DNA of 64,000 nucleotides from Candidatus Poribacteria bacterium. GTDB taxonomy: Bacteria; Poribacteria; WGA-4E; WGA-3G. This document shows, in pieces, positions 45,424-54,476 of this stretch. Position 1 is the stretch's first letter. The number at the start of each line of letters is the position of its first letter. A program made the translations under genes and the position numbers. The stretch is taken from the NCBI GenBank assembly GCA_028824685.1, contig JAPPCZ010000007.1:1-64000 (forward strand), written 5' to 3'. Under the pieces are notes generated by a model. The model saw nothing but the letters and a program-made list of their open reading frames with translations, was not told the origin of the DNA and ran no database searches.

Positions 45424-46209
45424 CTACTGAGACTGAAGTTTCAATTTATTAGCATAAGACCGCTTATAGTATTCTACTTCTTTGAGATCAGAAGCAGCAG
45501 ATTCATCAATTATGGTAACCGTGTTTGGATGCATTTGCAAAATAGACGCTGGCACCATTGATGTAATGGGACCTTCAACTGCTTTTGCTATTGCCTCTGA
45601 TTTTGATGTGCCGTTTGCTAAAAGCAAGCACTGCTTCGCTTCCATAATAGTCCCAATTCCCATCGTAATTGCTATTTCTGGAACCGCGCTCATATCACCC
45701 TCAAAATGAGAGGCATTTGCAACAAGAGTACTTTCCGTCAGGGTTACTATACGGGTTCGTGATGCAAGGGATGAACCCACTTCATTAAAGCCGATATGTC
45801 CGTCCGTACCGATACCGAGGACTTGAATGTCAATCCCGCCAGCACGTGCAATTGCTTCCTCATACGCTGCACAGAACGCTTCATGATTTTCTGCAGTATT
45901 TTGAGGGATATGTCGGTTTTTCATAGAAATGTTGACATGATCGAAAAAATGATTCGCCATGAAGGTATGATAACTCTGGGGATGTTCACATGGGATTCCT
46001 ACGTACTCGTCCAAATTAAAGGTGGTTACACTTGAAAAATCCAGTCCGTCTTCTTTGTACATACGGACAAGTGCTTTGTAAAGTCCTATCGGGGTGCTGC
46101 CTGTTGCTAATCCTAAAACAAGGTCGGGCTTCTTTAGGAGTGCGTCCCGAATGATTTCTGAGGCAATCGTAGCGAGTTGCTTATAAGTTGACTGAATAAT
46201 TATTTCCAT
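45424..46209 (-). CDS. nagB: Glucosamine-6-phosphate deaminase
   Basis: A 261-residue NagB, which turns glucosamine-6-phosphate into fructose-6-phosphate and ammonia. The phosphate loop LGLATGSTPIGLYKAL, the FNLDEYVGIPCEHPQSYH segment and the active-site IGTDGHIGFNEVGSSLASRTR are all intact. It lies 15 bases after a sugar isomerase-like gene on the same strand, forming a small amino-sugar catabolic operon. NagA is not in the window. Confidence 0.95.
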   Translation of the reverse strand: MEIIIQSTYKQLATIASEIIRDALLKKPDLVLGLATGSTPIGLYKALVRMYKEDGLDFSSVTTFNLDEYVGIPCEHPQSYHTFMANHFFDHVNISMKNRHIPQNTAENHEAFCAAYEEAIARAGGIDIQVLGIGTDGHIGFNEVGSSLASRTRIVTLTESTLVANASHFEGDMSAVPEIAITMGIGTIMEAKQCLLLANGTSKSEAIAKAVEGPITSMVPASILQMHPNTVTIIDESAASDLKEVEYYKRSYANKLKLQSQ

Positions 46210-46224
46210 TTTAGAGTGAAAGGT

Positions 46225-47013
46225 TTACACCTCTCCAGCAATAATTCTGTCCATGTCTTCACTAATTTGATGTACCGTGCCTTCGGGATCGTCCGCTCCA
46301 ACAGGCAGTTCGGCTGTCATGTAGTCGTCATATCCAACGTCCGTTAAAGCTGCCATGACTGCATTCCAATCAATTGTGCATTCTTCAATCAGATAGGTAA
46401 AACGGTGTTCATTTGCATTGAAGCCTTTTACATGCACTTTGGAAATCCGAGAGCCGAGAGAACGAATCCAATGTTGTGGAAATCCATACGCTACAATATT
46501 ACCGACATCAAAATAAGCAGAAACTGCATCGCTTTCAAATTCATCAAGGTAACGCGAAAATTCTATTGGACTTAGTAGAAATTTATTCCATACGTTCTCT
46601 ATTGCGATGGTGAGTCCTTTTTCTTTCGCAGCTGGTATTAATTTTCGGATCTCTTCATGGGAACGTTGATATGCATCTTCATAAGTCGTCTTCTGATTGA
46701 CAACCGCACAAACAAGCAGCACTGTATCTGCTCCAATTTCCTCTGCAGTCGCTAATGAATCAAGCATTGCATGATGGGACACTTCACGTACTTCAGGATC
46801 CGCATCTGAAAGCGGGTGTGACCAGTGTTTCCCATTCATGACACTACACAGTTCTATTCCGTTATCTGTTGCCAACTTCTTTATTTCAACACGTTCCGTT
46901 TCGGTACTTAAAGGTCCAATCTCAACGCCGTCAAAACCGGCTTTTTTCGCGAGTTTAAACCGCGCATCTGTCGAATCACCAGGTAACGAACCGATACATA
47001 TTCCTTTTTTCAT
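46225..47013 (-). CDS. Sugar phosphate isomerase/epimerase (xylose isomerase-like TIM barrel)
   Basis: A 262-residue TIM-barrel protein of the AP endonuclease family 2 / IolE-like group. The strands GFDGVEIGPL, LTIAIENVWNKFLLSP, VSAYFDVGNIVAYGFP and KVHVKGFNA carry the usual Glu, Asp, His metal ligands. AGAGGAG just before the ATG supports the start. It is the first gene of an operon with nagB, so it probably handles a sugar or sugar phosphate in the same route. The exact substrate cannot be read. Confidence 0.85.
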   Translation of the reverse strand: MKKGICIGSLPGDSTDARFKLAKKAGFDGVEIGPLSTETERVEIKKLATDNGIELCSVMNGKHWSHPLSDADPEVREVSHHAMLDSLATAEEIGADTVLLVCAVVNQKTTYEDAYQRSHEEIRKLIPAAKEKGLTIAIENVWNKFLLSPIEFSRYLDEFESDAVSAYFDVGNIVAYGFPQHWIRSLGSRISKVHVKGFNANEHRFTYLIEECTIDWNAVMAALTDVGYDDYMTAELPVGADDPEGTVHQISEDMDRIIAGEV

Positions 47014-47127
47014 TATGCTCCTCTGTATATGATTTTTTTATTACCGTATTATTTCTATTGTAGTCTGTCAAAATATTTTGGATTCATCTCTATAAAGATG
47101 TGCAACCATGCGGTGATGAGAAAATGA

Positions 47128-47155
47128 ATAGGGACAGCTTCTACGCTGTCCCTAT
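47128..47155 (-). terminator. Terminator of the LamG gene at 47173
   Basis: ATAGGGACAGC and its exact complement GCTGTCCCTAT, separated by six bases, form an 11-bp stem. Read on the minus strand it is followed by TCATTTT. It lies 17 bases beyond the LamG stop codon. Confidence 0.65.
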
Positions 47156-47172
47156 ATTGTATGGATATGGGA

Positions 47173-47958
47173 TTAGTCACGACGCGTTTTCATTTTTCCC
47201 CACGTAGTGGTAAGTTTTTCCTGTGGTTCAACAGGAAGTAGATCGCCCTCCATTACACTTGCAATCTCTTTTTCATCAAGAGCTCTATCGTAAACGTATA
47301 GTTCGTCAATGTAGAAGGTAGCTGCTCTGTATCCTGTTTTACCAATATAGAGTTGTTCAGCACCCTGAGCATGTTTTGCAGGAACAGGGTATTCTTGGAG
47401 TTTTTCGCCATCAACGTAAAACGTCAATGTTCCGTCTTCTTTAATACCTGCAACATGATACCATTTTTTAGTTTCAAACAGGGTGTTTTCTCCATCAGGA
47501 CCAGCACAACCGGTGCCTTGGTTGCCCGGATTGAACCGCCAGTGTATATTCAGGGAATTTGGGCAAATCCATATACCAGGGGAACGATCAGAACCCGGTG
47601 CTTTTTTGGCAATGATTTGGCTCCAAGCACCATTATGAGCTTCAATGAAGTTGATCCAGAACAGATAACTATTGTCCTGATAATCTACCAATTCTTTGAA
47701 AGATTGAACTTGGACATCAGCATTTGCATCTCTGATTTCCAATGCGCCTTTACCGAACTTTTTTTCACCGGTTGTTATTTCTGCCTTATTGATTATTTCA
47801 GCGTCATTCCCGCCACCAGTTTTATCCTCAATCTTACCACCATTCTCATTATCAAAACTGAAGTAGAGGATTAAACCGTCATCTTTAACAGCAGCTTGGA
47901 CAGTTAGAAGTCCTACAAAAAATAGGAGTGTAGCGAACAGATATGTCGTAAGTTTCAT
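47173..47958 (-). CDS. Secreted LamG domain protein
   Basis: A 261-residue exported protein: signal peptide (residues 1-22, ending VQAAV) and a LamG domain (about 28-240) with DGLILYFSFDNENGGKIEDK, NSLNIHWRFNPGNQGTG, KWYHVAGIKEDGTLTFYVDG and FYIDELYVYDRALDEKEI. A perfect AAGGAGGG precedes the ATG. The tail VEPQEKLTTTWGKMKTRRD matches those of the other LamG proteins here. It is a close paralogue of the divergent gene at 48545-49327, and the two have nearly the same core promoter. No catalytic residues; probably a binding protein of the cell surface or medium. Confidence 0.88.
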   Translation of the reverse strand: MKLTTYLFATLLFFVGLLTVQAAVKDDGLILYFSFDNENGGKIEDKTGGGNDAEIINKAEITTGEKKFGKGALEIRDANADVQVQSFKELVDYQDNSYLFWINFIEAHNGAWSQIIAKKAPGSDRSPGIWICPNSLNIHWRFNPGNQGTGCAGPDGENTLFETKKWYHVAGIKEDGTLTFYVDGEKLQEYPVPAKHAQGAEQLYIGKTGYRAATFYIDELYVYDRALDEKEIASVMEGDLLPVEPQEKLTTTWGKMKTRRD

Positions 47959-48069
47959 TGTGAATCCCTCCTTGGGTATACAAGTTGGTTAATATTAGAT
48001 GCGAGTATGTTTATTTTTCAAACCACATACTATTTTCAAATCTATTTCTCAAATACTATAGTGAAATCT

Positions 48070-48098
48070 ATTCTACAAAAAACGATTAAATTTGTCAA
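48070..48098 (-). promoter_or_regulatory. Promoter of the LamG gene at 47173
   Basis: On the minus strand TTGACA (48098-48093), 17 bases and TAGAAT (48075-48070). The spacer ends with CGTTTTTTG, exactly as in the promoter at 48346-48374. The leader would be about 105 bases. Confidence 0.8.
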
Positions 48099-48345
48099 GA
48101 AAAATCGAATATAATTCCCAGAGTTGTTATGTCAAGACAGTAGATTTTCATGAAGCCGTATTGCGAGGAATGCACATCATAAACAAAATAGGGTTGGTTT
48201 TGGGTGTAATCTCTGGTTTTCACCTTCCCACTGAAACAAGCTGAAGTATTGAAAAATGGAAGATTCTATTCCAAGGTACATTCCTTAAGATTGAATGCAT
48301 AAATTGAGGATTGTGTTATTAAATAAAAATAATGCAATTTTAACT

Positions 48346-48374
48346 TGACAGATTTATACGTTTTTTGTAGAATA
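48346..48374 (+). promoter_or_regulatory. Promoter of the LamG gene at 48545
   Basis: TTGACA (48346-48351), 17 bases and TAGAAT (48369-48374). It is a near copy of the divergent promoter at 48070-48098. The leader would be about 165 bases. The 250 bases between the two promoters carry no gene or clear repeat. Confidence 0.8.
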
Positions 48375-48544
48375 TTAATATAATTACGTAATTATTACGA
48401 AAAGTTTGTTTTCAAGTTATCTCTCCCAAAAGATGTTGTTTAACTTACGAACATTATACAATCCAAAGTGGGATGGCATAAACAAGGCTTTTCGCATCAA
48501 ACAAGACCAAATAGTTTATTGAATACATGAGGAGGAATTTACTC

Positions 48545-49327
48545 ATGCGTTTTACGATTTATGTGTTTATTGCGGTAATGTTTTTCGCTGGTGGCGTTCT
48601 CACTACTCAGGCTGCGTTAGACGACGGTTTAATTCTTTACTTCAGTTTTGACAAAGAAGTAGATGGCACCATTACTGATGGCACCCTTGGAGGCAATAAC
48701 GGTACGCTGACAAATGCAAGTGTTACAACAGATGAAAAGAAAGTTGGCGCAGGATCTTTGGAAATGTTAGATCAGAATGCCAGTTTGGAAGTTGAATCTT
48801 TTTCAGAAATGGAAGAGTATCAGGACAATAGTTTTGTGTTCTGGCTGCACTTCATTCAGGCTCATAATGGTGCTTGGAGTCAAATCTTCGCGAAAAAAGC
48901 ACCCGGTTCTGACCGTTCTCCCGGTGTGTGGATTTGCCCCAATTCTCTGAATATTCACTATCGGTTCAACCCTGGAAACCAAGGTAGTGGTTGTGCTGGT
49001 CCTGGTGGAGAAAACCAACTGTTTGAAACAGGTAAATGGTACCATATTGCCGGAGTCAAAGCAGGTGCCAAATTCCATTTCTATATTGATGGTGTAGAGG
49101 TTGGGAATTACGACGTTCCAGCAAATCATGCTCAGGGTGAAGAGAAGTTGTATATCGGCAAAACAGGATATAGGTCCGCTACCTTCTACATTGACGACTT
49201 TTTTCTCTTCAACCGAGGACTCTCTAAAGATGAGGTTAACGACATAATGGGTGGTTTACTCATTTCTGTTGAACCTCGTAATAAGTTGACAACAACTTGG
49301 GGACTCCTTAAAACAAAGCGGAATTAA
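48545..49327 (+). CDS. Secreted LamG domain protein
   Basis: A 260-residue exported protein with a signal peptide (MRFTIYVFIAVMFFAGGVLT...AA) and one LamG domain (DGLILYFSFDKEVDGTITDG, NSLNIHYRFNPGNQGSG, KWYHIAGVKAGAKFHFYIDG, FYIDDFFLFNRGL). The start is set at 48545 since GAGGAGG lies nine bases upstream; the ATG at 48527 overlaps it. The tail VEPRNKLTTTWGLLKTKRN is shared with the other LamG proteins. A strong promoter is found upstream and a strong terminator downstream, so this is a single-gene unit, probably well expressed. Confidence 0.88.
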   Translation: MRFTIYVFIAVMFFAGGVLTTQAALDDGLILYFSFDKEVDGTITDGTLGGNNGTLTNASVTTDEKKVGAGSLEMLDQNASLEVESFSEMEEYQDNSFVFWLHFIQAHNGAWSQIFAKKAPGSDRSPGVWICPNSLNIHYRFNPGNQGSGCAGPGGENQLFETGKWYHIAGVKAGAKFHFYIDGVEVGNYDVPANHAQGEEKLYIGKTGYRSATFYIDDFFLFNRGLSKDEVNDIMGGLLISVEPRNKLTTTWGLLKTKRN

Positions 49328-49356
49328 CACTTAACCGTCACACATAAACAACACAG

Positions 49357-49395
49357 AACATGGGGAAATTTCAAGAAATTTCCCCATGTTTTCTT
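49357..49395 (+). terminator. Intrinsic terminator after the LamG gene
   Basis: AACATGGGGAAATTT and its exact complement, with a 4-base loop CAAG, form a 15-bp stem (49357-49390) followed by TTCTT. It insulates the LamG gene from the TPR gene 26 bases further on. Confidence 0.88.
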
Positions 49396-49420
49396 AAACA
49401 CTCTCCTTTAGGTTCAGCGC

Positions 49421-50746
49421 ATGTTAACCTACCGCCTGCTTATGTGCTTCTTCTTGGCACTATGTTTTCAGTGGTGGACAACATCGGTATGGAGCGATAC
49501 CGATGTTGAGCTTAATAATCCGTTTGCGCTTGGACTCCATTATATGGAGATGGAACAGTATGATAAGGCGTTAGCAGCGTTTAACGTTATCCGCAAGCAA
49601 GAACCGAGTAGTGGTATCTATTGTTATATCGGTATGGTGCTTCAAGAACAAAATAGACTAAGTGAAGCATTAGAAGCGTACCAGAACGCTTTAACATTTA
49701 AAGCCCCTCCGCAAATACACGGCAGTGCCCACCTCCATTTAGGAATCGTTTATAAAGCACAAGGCAAATTACGTCCTGCAGAAACCCATCTGGAAGAGGC
49801 ACTTGCGCTTACTCCTGAAACTCCAGAAGCACATATCCATCTTGGAGAGGTATACCTCCTCCAACGTCGATTGGATAAGGCAGAACGTGCCTATCGCCAG
49901 AGTATCCGTCTGAACCCAAATTTTACACAGTCCTATTATGGGTTAGGCAGAGTCGCAGAAATGCAGAAAGATTATATTTCTGCTATTCAAGATTTTCAGC
50001 GAGCCATTAAGCAAAACTCTTACGACCCACAACCTCACTACCGACTCGCTATGGCTTATCGTTGTTTACAAGAACAGGAAGCAGCAGAAAAGGCAATGGC
50101 GCAATTTGAACGGATGAAAAGTTACTCAGACAATGTTCATCGGTTTCGCGAAACGATTTACAAGAATCCGAACACTCCGATTTTGTATGTAAAGTTAGGG
50201 GAACTTCACGAAAAATTCGACAACTTTGCTGACGCGCAACGCGTATATCAAACTGCAATTACATTACATCCGACCTTTTTGCCTGCCTACCACAGCTTTG
50301 GCACAGCGTTGATTCGCCAACGTGCCTTAGAAGAGGCTACCGCAGTATATCTTAAAATAACAGAAATTAAACCTGATGATGTCCAAGCGTGGTTGAAGTT
50401 AGGTGTGATATATATTAATCGGCAGCAGTTTGAACCAGCAATTGAGGCGTTCAAACAAGCTATTACTGCCGACGACACATCCGGCGAGGCATATAACAAC
50501 TTGGCCCGCGTTTACGCCGGACTTGGTTCAGAGACAAAAAAAGCAATTGTACTTGCTGAAAAGGCGATTGCTTTGTCTCCAATACCGAAACATTACGACA
50601 CACTTGCTTACACCTATTTCCGCGATGGGCAGTACCCAGAGGCATTAGTTGCTATCAATCGTGCCGTCACCCTTGCTCCGGATGAAGCAGCTTATGGAAG
50701 TTTTCGCACAAAAATACAAGAGAAAATGAAAAAGAATAGAAAGTGA
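49421..50746 (+). CDS. Exported TPR-repeat protein
   Basis: A 441-residue protein. A signal peptide or signal anchor (LLMCFFLALCFQWWTTSVWS) is followed by about ten tetratricopeptide repeats, with the usual A-x3-G-x2-Y...P pattern (PEAHIHLGEVYLLQRRLDKA, PHYRLAMAYRCLQEQEAAEK, AYNNLARVYAGLG). TPR arrays are scaffolds for protein-protein contacts, here probably in the periplasm. The gene follows the strong terminator at 49357, with no clear promoter after it. An FMN reductase gene follows 44 bases downstream. Confidence 0.85.
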   Translation: MLTYRLLMCFFLALCFQWWTTSVWSDTDVELNNPFALGLHYMEMEQYDKALAAFNVIRKQEPSSGIYCYIGMVLQEQNRLSEALEAYQNALTFKAPPQIHGSAHLHLGIVYKAQGKLRPAETHLEEALALTPETPEAHIHLGEVYLLQRRLDKAERAYRQSIRLNPNFTQSYYGLGRVAEMQKDYISAIQDFQRAIKQNSYDPQPHYRLAMAYRCLQEQEAAEKAMAQFERMKSYSDNVHRFRETIYKNPNTPILYVKLGELHEKFDNFADAQRVYQTAITLHPTFLPAYHSFGTALIRQRALEEATAVYLKITEIKPDDVQAWLKLGVIYINRQQFEPAIEAFKQAITADDTSGEAYNNLARVYAGLGSETKKAIVLAEKAIALSPIPKHYDTLAYTYFRDGQYPEALVAINRAVTLAPDEAAYGSFRTKIQEKMKKNRK

Positions 50747-50790
50747 ACTACAAAAGAGAAATTAAAAATACTTAAATTAGGATATTCACG

Positions 50791-51354
50791 ATGAAATCGA
50801 ATAAACAGATTTATGTGGTGGGTCTATGTGGCAGCCTACGGCAAGGCAGTACCACCCACGCAGCACTAACAATTGCCCTAACAGGTGCAAAAGAGGTTGG
50901 TGCGGAAGTCGAATTACTCGACCTGAGTGAATATCAACTCATTTTTCACGGCGCAGTCACAGACGAATCTGAATATCCACCTGATGTATTCAAACTGAAA
51001 GAAAAAGTCAAACGCGCACACGGTATACTCCTCGGGACTCCTGAGTACCACGGTAGTTTTAGCGGTGTTCTCAAAAACGCATTAGATCTGATGTGGTTTG
51101 ATGAATTTGAAAACAAGGTTGTTGGATTGATTGGCGTTTCAGGAGGTAGAATGGGTGCAGGAAACGCGTTGTCAATGTTAAGAACAGTAGGTGCAACACT
51201 ACGTGCTTTGGTTATTCCTAACGATGTTTCAATCCCTCGTGCCACTGAAGCTTTTGACGAGAATGGCAACTTACATGATCCAGAACTGGCAGCACGCGTC
51301 AAATCTGTCGGACGCGAAGTTACTCAATTTGCTGCCCTCTGTAATTCAAAATAG
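50791..51354 (+). CDS. NADPH-dependent FMN reductase family protein
   Basis: A 187-residue flavodoxin-like protein. The N-terminal phosphate loop is VVGLCGSLRQGSTTHAALTI, and GILLGTPEYHGSFSGVLKNALDLM is the signature of the NADPH-dependent FMN reductase / SsuE-like family. It reduces FMN or quinones at the expense of NAD(P)H. The substrate is not set. AGGATATTCACG lies before the ATG. It is followed 13 bases downstream by the RNase HIII gene. Confidence 0.88.
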   Translation: MKSNKQIYVVGLCGSLRQGSTTHAALTIALTGAKEVGAEVELLDLSEYQLIFHGAVTDESEYPPDVFKLKEKVKRAHGILLGTPEYHGSFSGVLKNALDLMWFDEFENKVVGLIGVSGGRMGAGNALSMLRTVGATLRALVIPNDVSIPRATEAFDENGNLHDPELAARVKSVGREVTQFAALCNSK

Positions 51355-51367
51355 ATATAAATATAAT

Positions 51368-52024
51368 ATGAATGATATACACGATTGGAATGAGTGGATT
51401 GGCACAGACGAAGCGGGAAAAGGTGATTACTTTGGACCGCTTGTCGTTGCGGGAGTTTACGTAAACGCCGAATGTCAGGACGATTTTTTAGAAATGGGTA
51501 TTACCGACGGAAAGAAGATTTCAAATTCGCGTGTCCACAAACTTGCGGATTGGATGTGGAAACACTACGAACAACATATAATTGTTTCTCAAAAGATGCC
51601 ACAGGAGTATAATTCACTTTACGAAACACTCAAAAAGCGCGGGCAAAACCTAAATACGATGCTTGCAAAACTACATGTTAAGGTCATTCAAATGCTTGCT
51701 AACCGCATGGGAACGAACTGCGCGCTTGTAGATAAATTTGCTCACAATGATGTTATCACACCACAGTTAGTGCAACGAGATATAGAGATAAAACAGGAAA
51801 CTGGTGCAGAAAGAGACATCGCAGTTGCTGCTGCTTCCGTCATAGCACGTGACGCTTTTCTGAAAGGGATAGAATCATTATCCCAAAAATACGAGATGCA
51901 ATTGCCGAGGGGGGCATATCAGGTTACAGAAGCAGGAAAAGAATTCGTAAAAAAACATGGTGGTAAAGCACTACGGAATGTCGCTAAACTCCATTTCCGT
52001 ACAACAGGAAATGTTCTTGCCTAA
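51368..52024 (+). CDS. rnhC: Ribonuclease HIII without the N-terminal substrate-binding domain
   Basis: A 218-residue RNase H type 2 enzyme. The start motif WIGTDEAGKGDYFGPLVVAG is that of RNase HIII, and AERDIAVAAASVIARDAFLK carries the later acidic residue. It cuts RNA in RNA-DNA hybrids. RNase HIII proteins are normally near 300 residues, with an N-terminal TBP-like domain; here the ATG at 51368 directly precedes the catalytic domain. The frame is open upstream only over the end of the FMN reductase gene, in another frame, and that part looks unrelated. It may therefore be a short HIII or an HII/HIII intermediate. Confidence 0.88.
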   Translation: MNDIHDWNEWIGTDEAGKGDYFGPLVVAGVYVNAECQDDFLEMGITDGKKISNSRVHKLADWMWKHYEQHIIVSQKMPQEYNSLYETLKKRGQNLNTMLAKLHVKVIQMLANRMGTNCALVDKFAHNDVITPQLVQRDIEIKQETGAERDIAVAAASVIARDAFLKGIESLSQKYEMQLPRGAYQVTEAGKEFVKKHGGKALRNVAKLHFRTTGNVLA

Positions 52025-52162
52025 ATTAATCAAACAACGTACGTAGGCGTGTTTTATAAGCGCGCTGTAAATGATGTCAAAATTATTTGTCTACTTGGTC
52101 AAGGGTAATGAGTGCCTTAATCAACAATTAGAGTTTTTTAGCCAGTATATGGAATAAAAGCA

Positions 52163-53350
52163 ATGTTTAATACCGAGAAATTATTTGTCATTCATTACGC
52201 TGAAGTTGGACTCAAAGGCAAAAATAGAGTTTTTTTTGAGAAAAAACTGGTACGGAATATTAAACTTTCCTTGCGTGGTACAGGTTATGCAGAAGTAAAA
52301 AGACTTCACGATAGAATTATTGTACATCTTAAACAAGATACGGATATTGCTGAAATTGAGAAACGACTACGCCAGGTTATGGGTATAGCACATTTTGAAC
52401 TCGTCTACCGAACTGAAAAGGATATGTCGATAATCAAAGACACTGCTTTGCAGTTGACAGAAAGTAAAGTTTTTGAGACTCTTAAAGTTGAAACAAAACG
52501 TTCCGACAAAACCTTTCCGTTAACTTCGCCTGAAATAAGTAGAGAGGTAGGAGGGTATCTGATTCAAAAAACTGGTGTACAGGCAGATATGCGTAATCCC
52601 AACTTGCGGTTATGGATAGATATATCACACAATGATGCTTACATCTATACGGATAAGCTTCAAGGAATAGGAGGACTACCGGTTGGAGTCAGCGGTAAAG
52701 TTCTTGTGATGCTTTCTGGTGGAATTGATTCTCCTGTCGCAGCTTGGCAAATGATTAAACGTGGTGCAAAAGCCATTTTTATTCACTTCTACAGTTATCC
52801 TTACACCGATAAAGCGTCTTTAGAGAAAGTGATAGAATTGACCCGTATTTTGTCAGAGTCAAACTATCGTAGTGCGATTTATCTGGTCCCATTTGCAGAT
52901 CTTCAACAAATTATCGTAACAGAAACTCCTGCACCGTTTAGGGTTTTACTGTATCGACGAATGATGACACGCATCGCACAACGGGTTGCTGCGCTGGTTG
53001 AAGCAGAGGCTATCGTTACAGGTGAAAGCCTGGCACAGGTAGCATCGCAAACACTTACCAATCTTCGGGCAATTGAAGCGATTGCAGACATACCAATTCT
53101 CCGCCCGCTTATCGGAGATGATAAGGCTGATATTATCGCTAAAGCAGAACAGATAGGTACTTTTGAAGTATCTACACTCCCACATCAGGATTGTTGCTCT
53201 CTTTTTGTTCCGAAACATCCTGCAACACATGCATCAGTTGCCGAGTTAGACAAAGCAGAGGAAGGTCTTGATATCGGTGCACTCGTTGAAACGGCAATGA
53301 ACGGAATTGAAAAGCAAATTGTAAGTTTTTCTTATGAAAATGGTAATTGA
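52163..53350 (+). CDS. thiI: tRNA 4-thiouridine synthase ThiI (no rhodanese domain)
   Basis: A 395-residue ThiI. It has an N-terminal ferredoxin-like/THUMP region (about 1-165), then the PP-loop ATP pyrophosphatase domain with VLVMLSGGIDSPVAAWQMIKRG and ALVEAEAIVTGESLAQVASQTL. It adenylates U8 of tRNA ahead of thiolation. The C-terminal rhodanese domain found in E. coli ThiI is absent; many bacteria have this shorter type and get sulfur from a cysteine desulfurase directly. The start follows AATAAAAGCA, a weak site. Confidence 0.93.
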   Translation: MFNTEKLFVIHYAEVGLKGKNRVFFEKKLVRNIKLSLRGTGYAEVKRLHDRIIVHLKQDTDIAEIEKRLRQVMGIAHFELVYRTEKDMSIIKDTALQLTESKVFETLKVETKRSDKTFPLTSPEISREVGGYLIQKTGVQADMRNPNLRLWIDISHNDAYIYTDKLQGIGGLPVGVSGKVLVMLSGGIDSPVAAWQMIKRGAKAIFIHFYSYPYTDKASLEKVIELTRILSESNYRSAIYLVPFADLQQIIVTETPAPFRVLLYRRMMTRIAQRVAALVEAEAIVTGESLAQVASQTLTNLRAIEAIADIPILRPLIGDDKADIIAKAEQIGTFEVSTLPHQDCCSLFVPKHPATHASVAELDKAEEGLDIGALVETAMNGIEKQIVSFSYENGN

Positions 53351-53428
53351 AAGCGGTTTTAGTTAATAAGAATCCCTTAACTGAAAGCCGAGTTTTAACT
53401 CAACTACCGAAAACCAGATTAAAGTGTC

Positions 53429-54421
53429 ATGGAAAAAATCTTACTCATCCGCCTCAGTTCACTCGGAGATATCGTGCTGACAACCCCAGCAATCCGAGCA
53501 GTCCGCGCCTATTTTCCGAACGCGTATATTGCAATGTTAGTTGCAAAACAATCAGCGGATGTCCTCCAACAAAACCCACATCTCAATGAGATCATCCAAT
53601 TCAATAGATTCGCTAATGATAAGGATACAGGAGAAATGCTGCGGATTATCCGTATTTTGCGTCAACGGAAATTTGTACTTACGTTTGACTTCCAACGCAA
53701 GCTTCGCACGGAATTGCTAATGTATTTCAGTGGTGCTTCTGAAAGGGTCGGTAAAGGGAAGTTATGTACTATACGTGTTCCTGAACAAGAGAACAAACAT
53801 GCAATCGAACGCTATTTTGACCTGTTACATGCTGCAGGAATTCCCGCTGAAAATCGCCAATTGGAGATGTTTCTCTCAAAGACTGAACAAGCTGATGCAT
53901 GCTACGCTTTTGAAGAAGCAGGCGTTTCGGAAATGCAGTTAAAAGTGGGACTATTCCCGGGTGCAGGATGGAAGTTGCGGGAATGGATGCCTGAACGTTT
54001 TGCATCTATCGGAGACAGGCTCGTTCAACATTTCAACGCACAAGTCATTGTTTTCGGAGGACCAAAGGAGACCGAACTGGTAAACACAGTCACAAATTTG
54101 ATGAATGCCCCAGCCATTCCATTTGCTGGAACACTTCAGATTCGACAGTTAGCAGCATGTATTGAAAAGTGCGATCTGTTTCTCACAAACGACACCGGTC
54201 CAATGCACATTGCAGCTGCTGTGGGAACACCTACTGTCGCTCTTTTCGGTCCCGGCAACCACATCCGATTCCAACCGCTCGGTGACTCCCACACGACCAT
54301 TCGTCATGATGTGCCGTGCAATCCATGTAAGCAGTTTACGGAAAAGTGTAAAGATAATATCTGTATGAAAAAAATCACGGTAGATGAAGTGTGGGATTCC
54401 ATCTGTCAGATTATTGGATGA
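53429..54421 (+). CDS. Glycosyltransferase family 9 (heptosyltransferase-like)
   Basis: A 330-residue GT9 protein, related to ADP-heptose:LPS heptosyltransferases. The N-terminal ILLIRLSSLGDIVLTTPAIRA is typical, as is the C-terminal donor-binding part FLTNDTGPMHIAAAVGTPTVALFGPGN. It ends with a Cys-rich VPCNPCKQFTEKCKDNICMK, common in this family. It acts at the inner face of the cytoplasmic membrane on lipid A-core or a similar glycan, which points to an outer membrane with LPS in this organism. It faces the convergent dipeptidase gene. Confidence 0.9.
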   Translation: MEKILLIRLSSLGDIVLTTPAIRAVRAYFPNAYIAMLVAKQSADVLQQNPHLNEIIQFNRFANDKDTGEMLRIIRILRQRKFVLTFDFQRKLRTELLMYFSGASERVGKGKLCTIRVPEQENKHAIERYFDLLHAAGIPAENRQLEMFLSKTEQADACYAFEEAGVSEMQLKVGLFPGAGWKLREWMPERFASIGDRLVQHFNAQVIVFGGPKETELVNTVTNLMNAPAIPFAGTLQIRQLAACIEKCDLFLTNDTGPMHIAAAVGTPTVALFGPGNHIRFQPLGDSHTTIRHDVPCNPCKQFTEKCKDNICMKKITVDEVWDSICQIIG

Positions 54422-54476
54422 TAATATACGCTTTTACCCCGAGAAGCCAAACTTAAAACACGCTAGGTACATTGTG

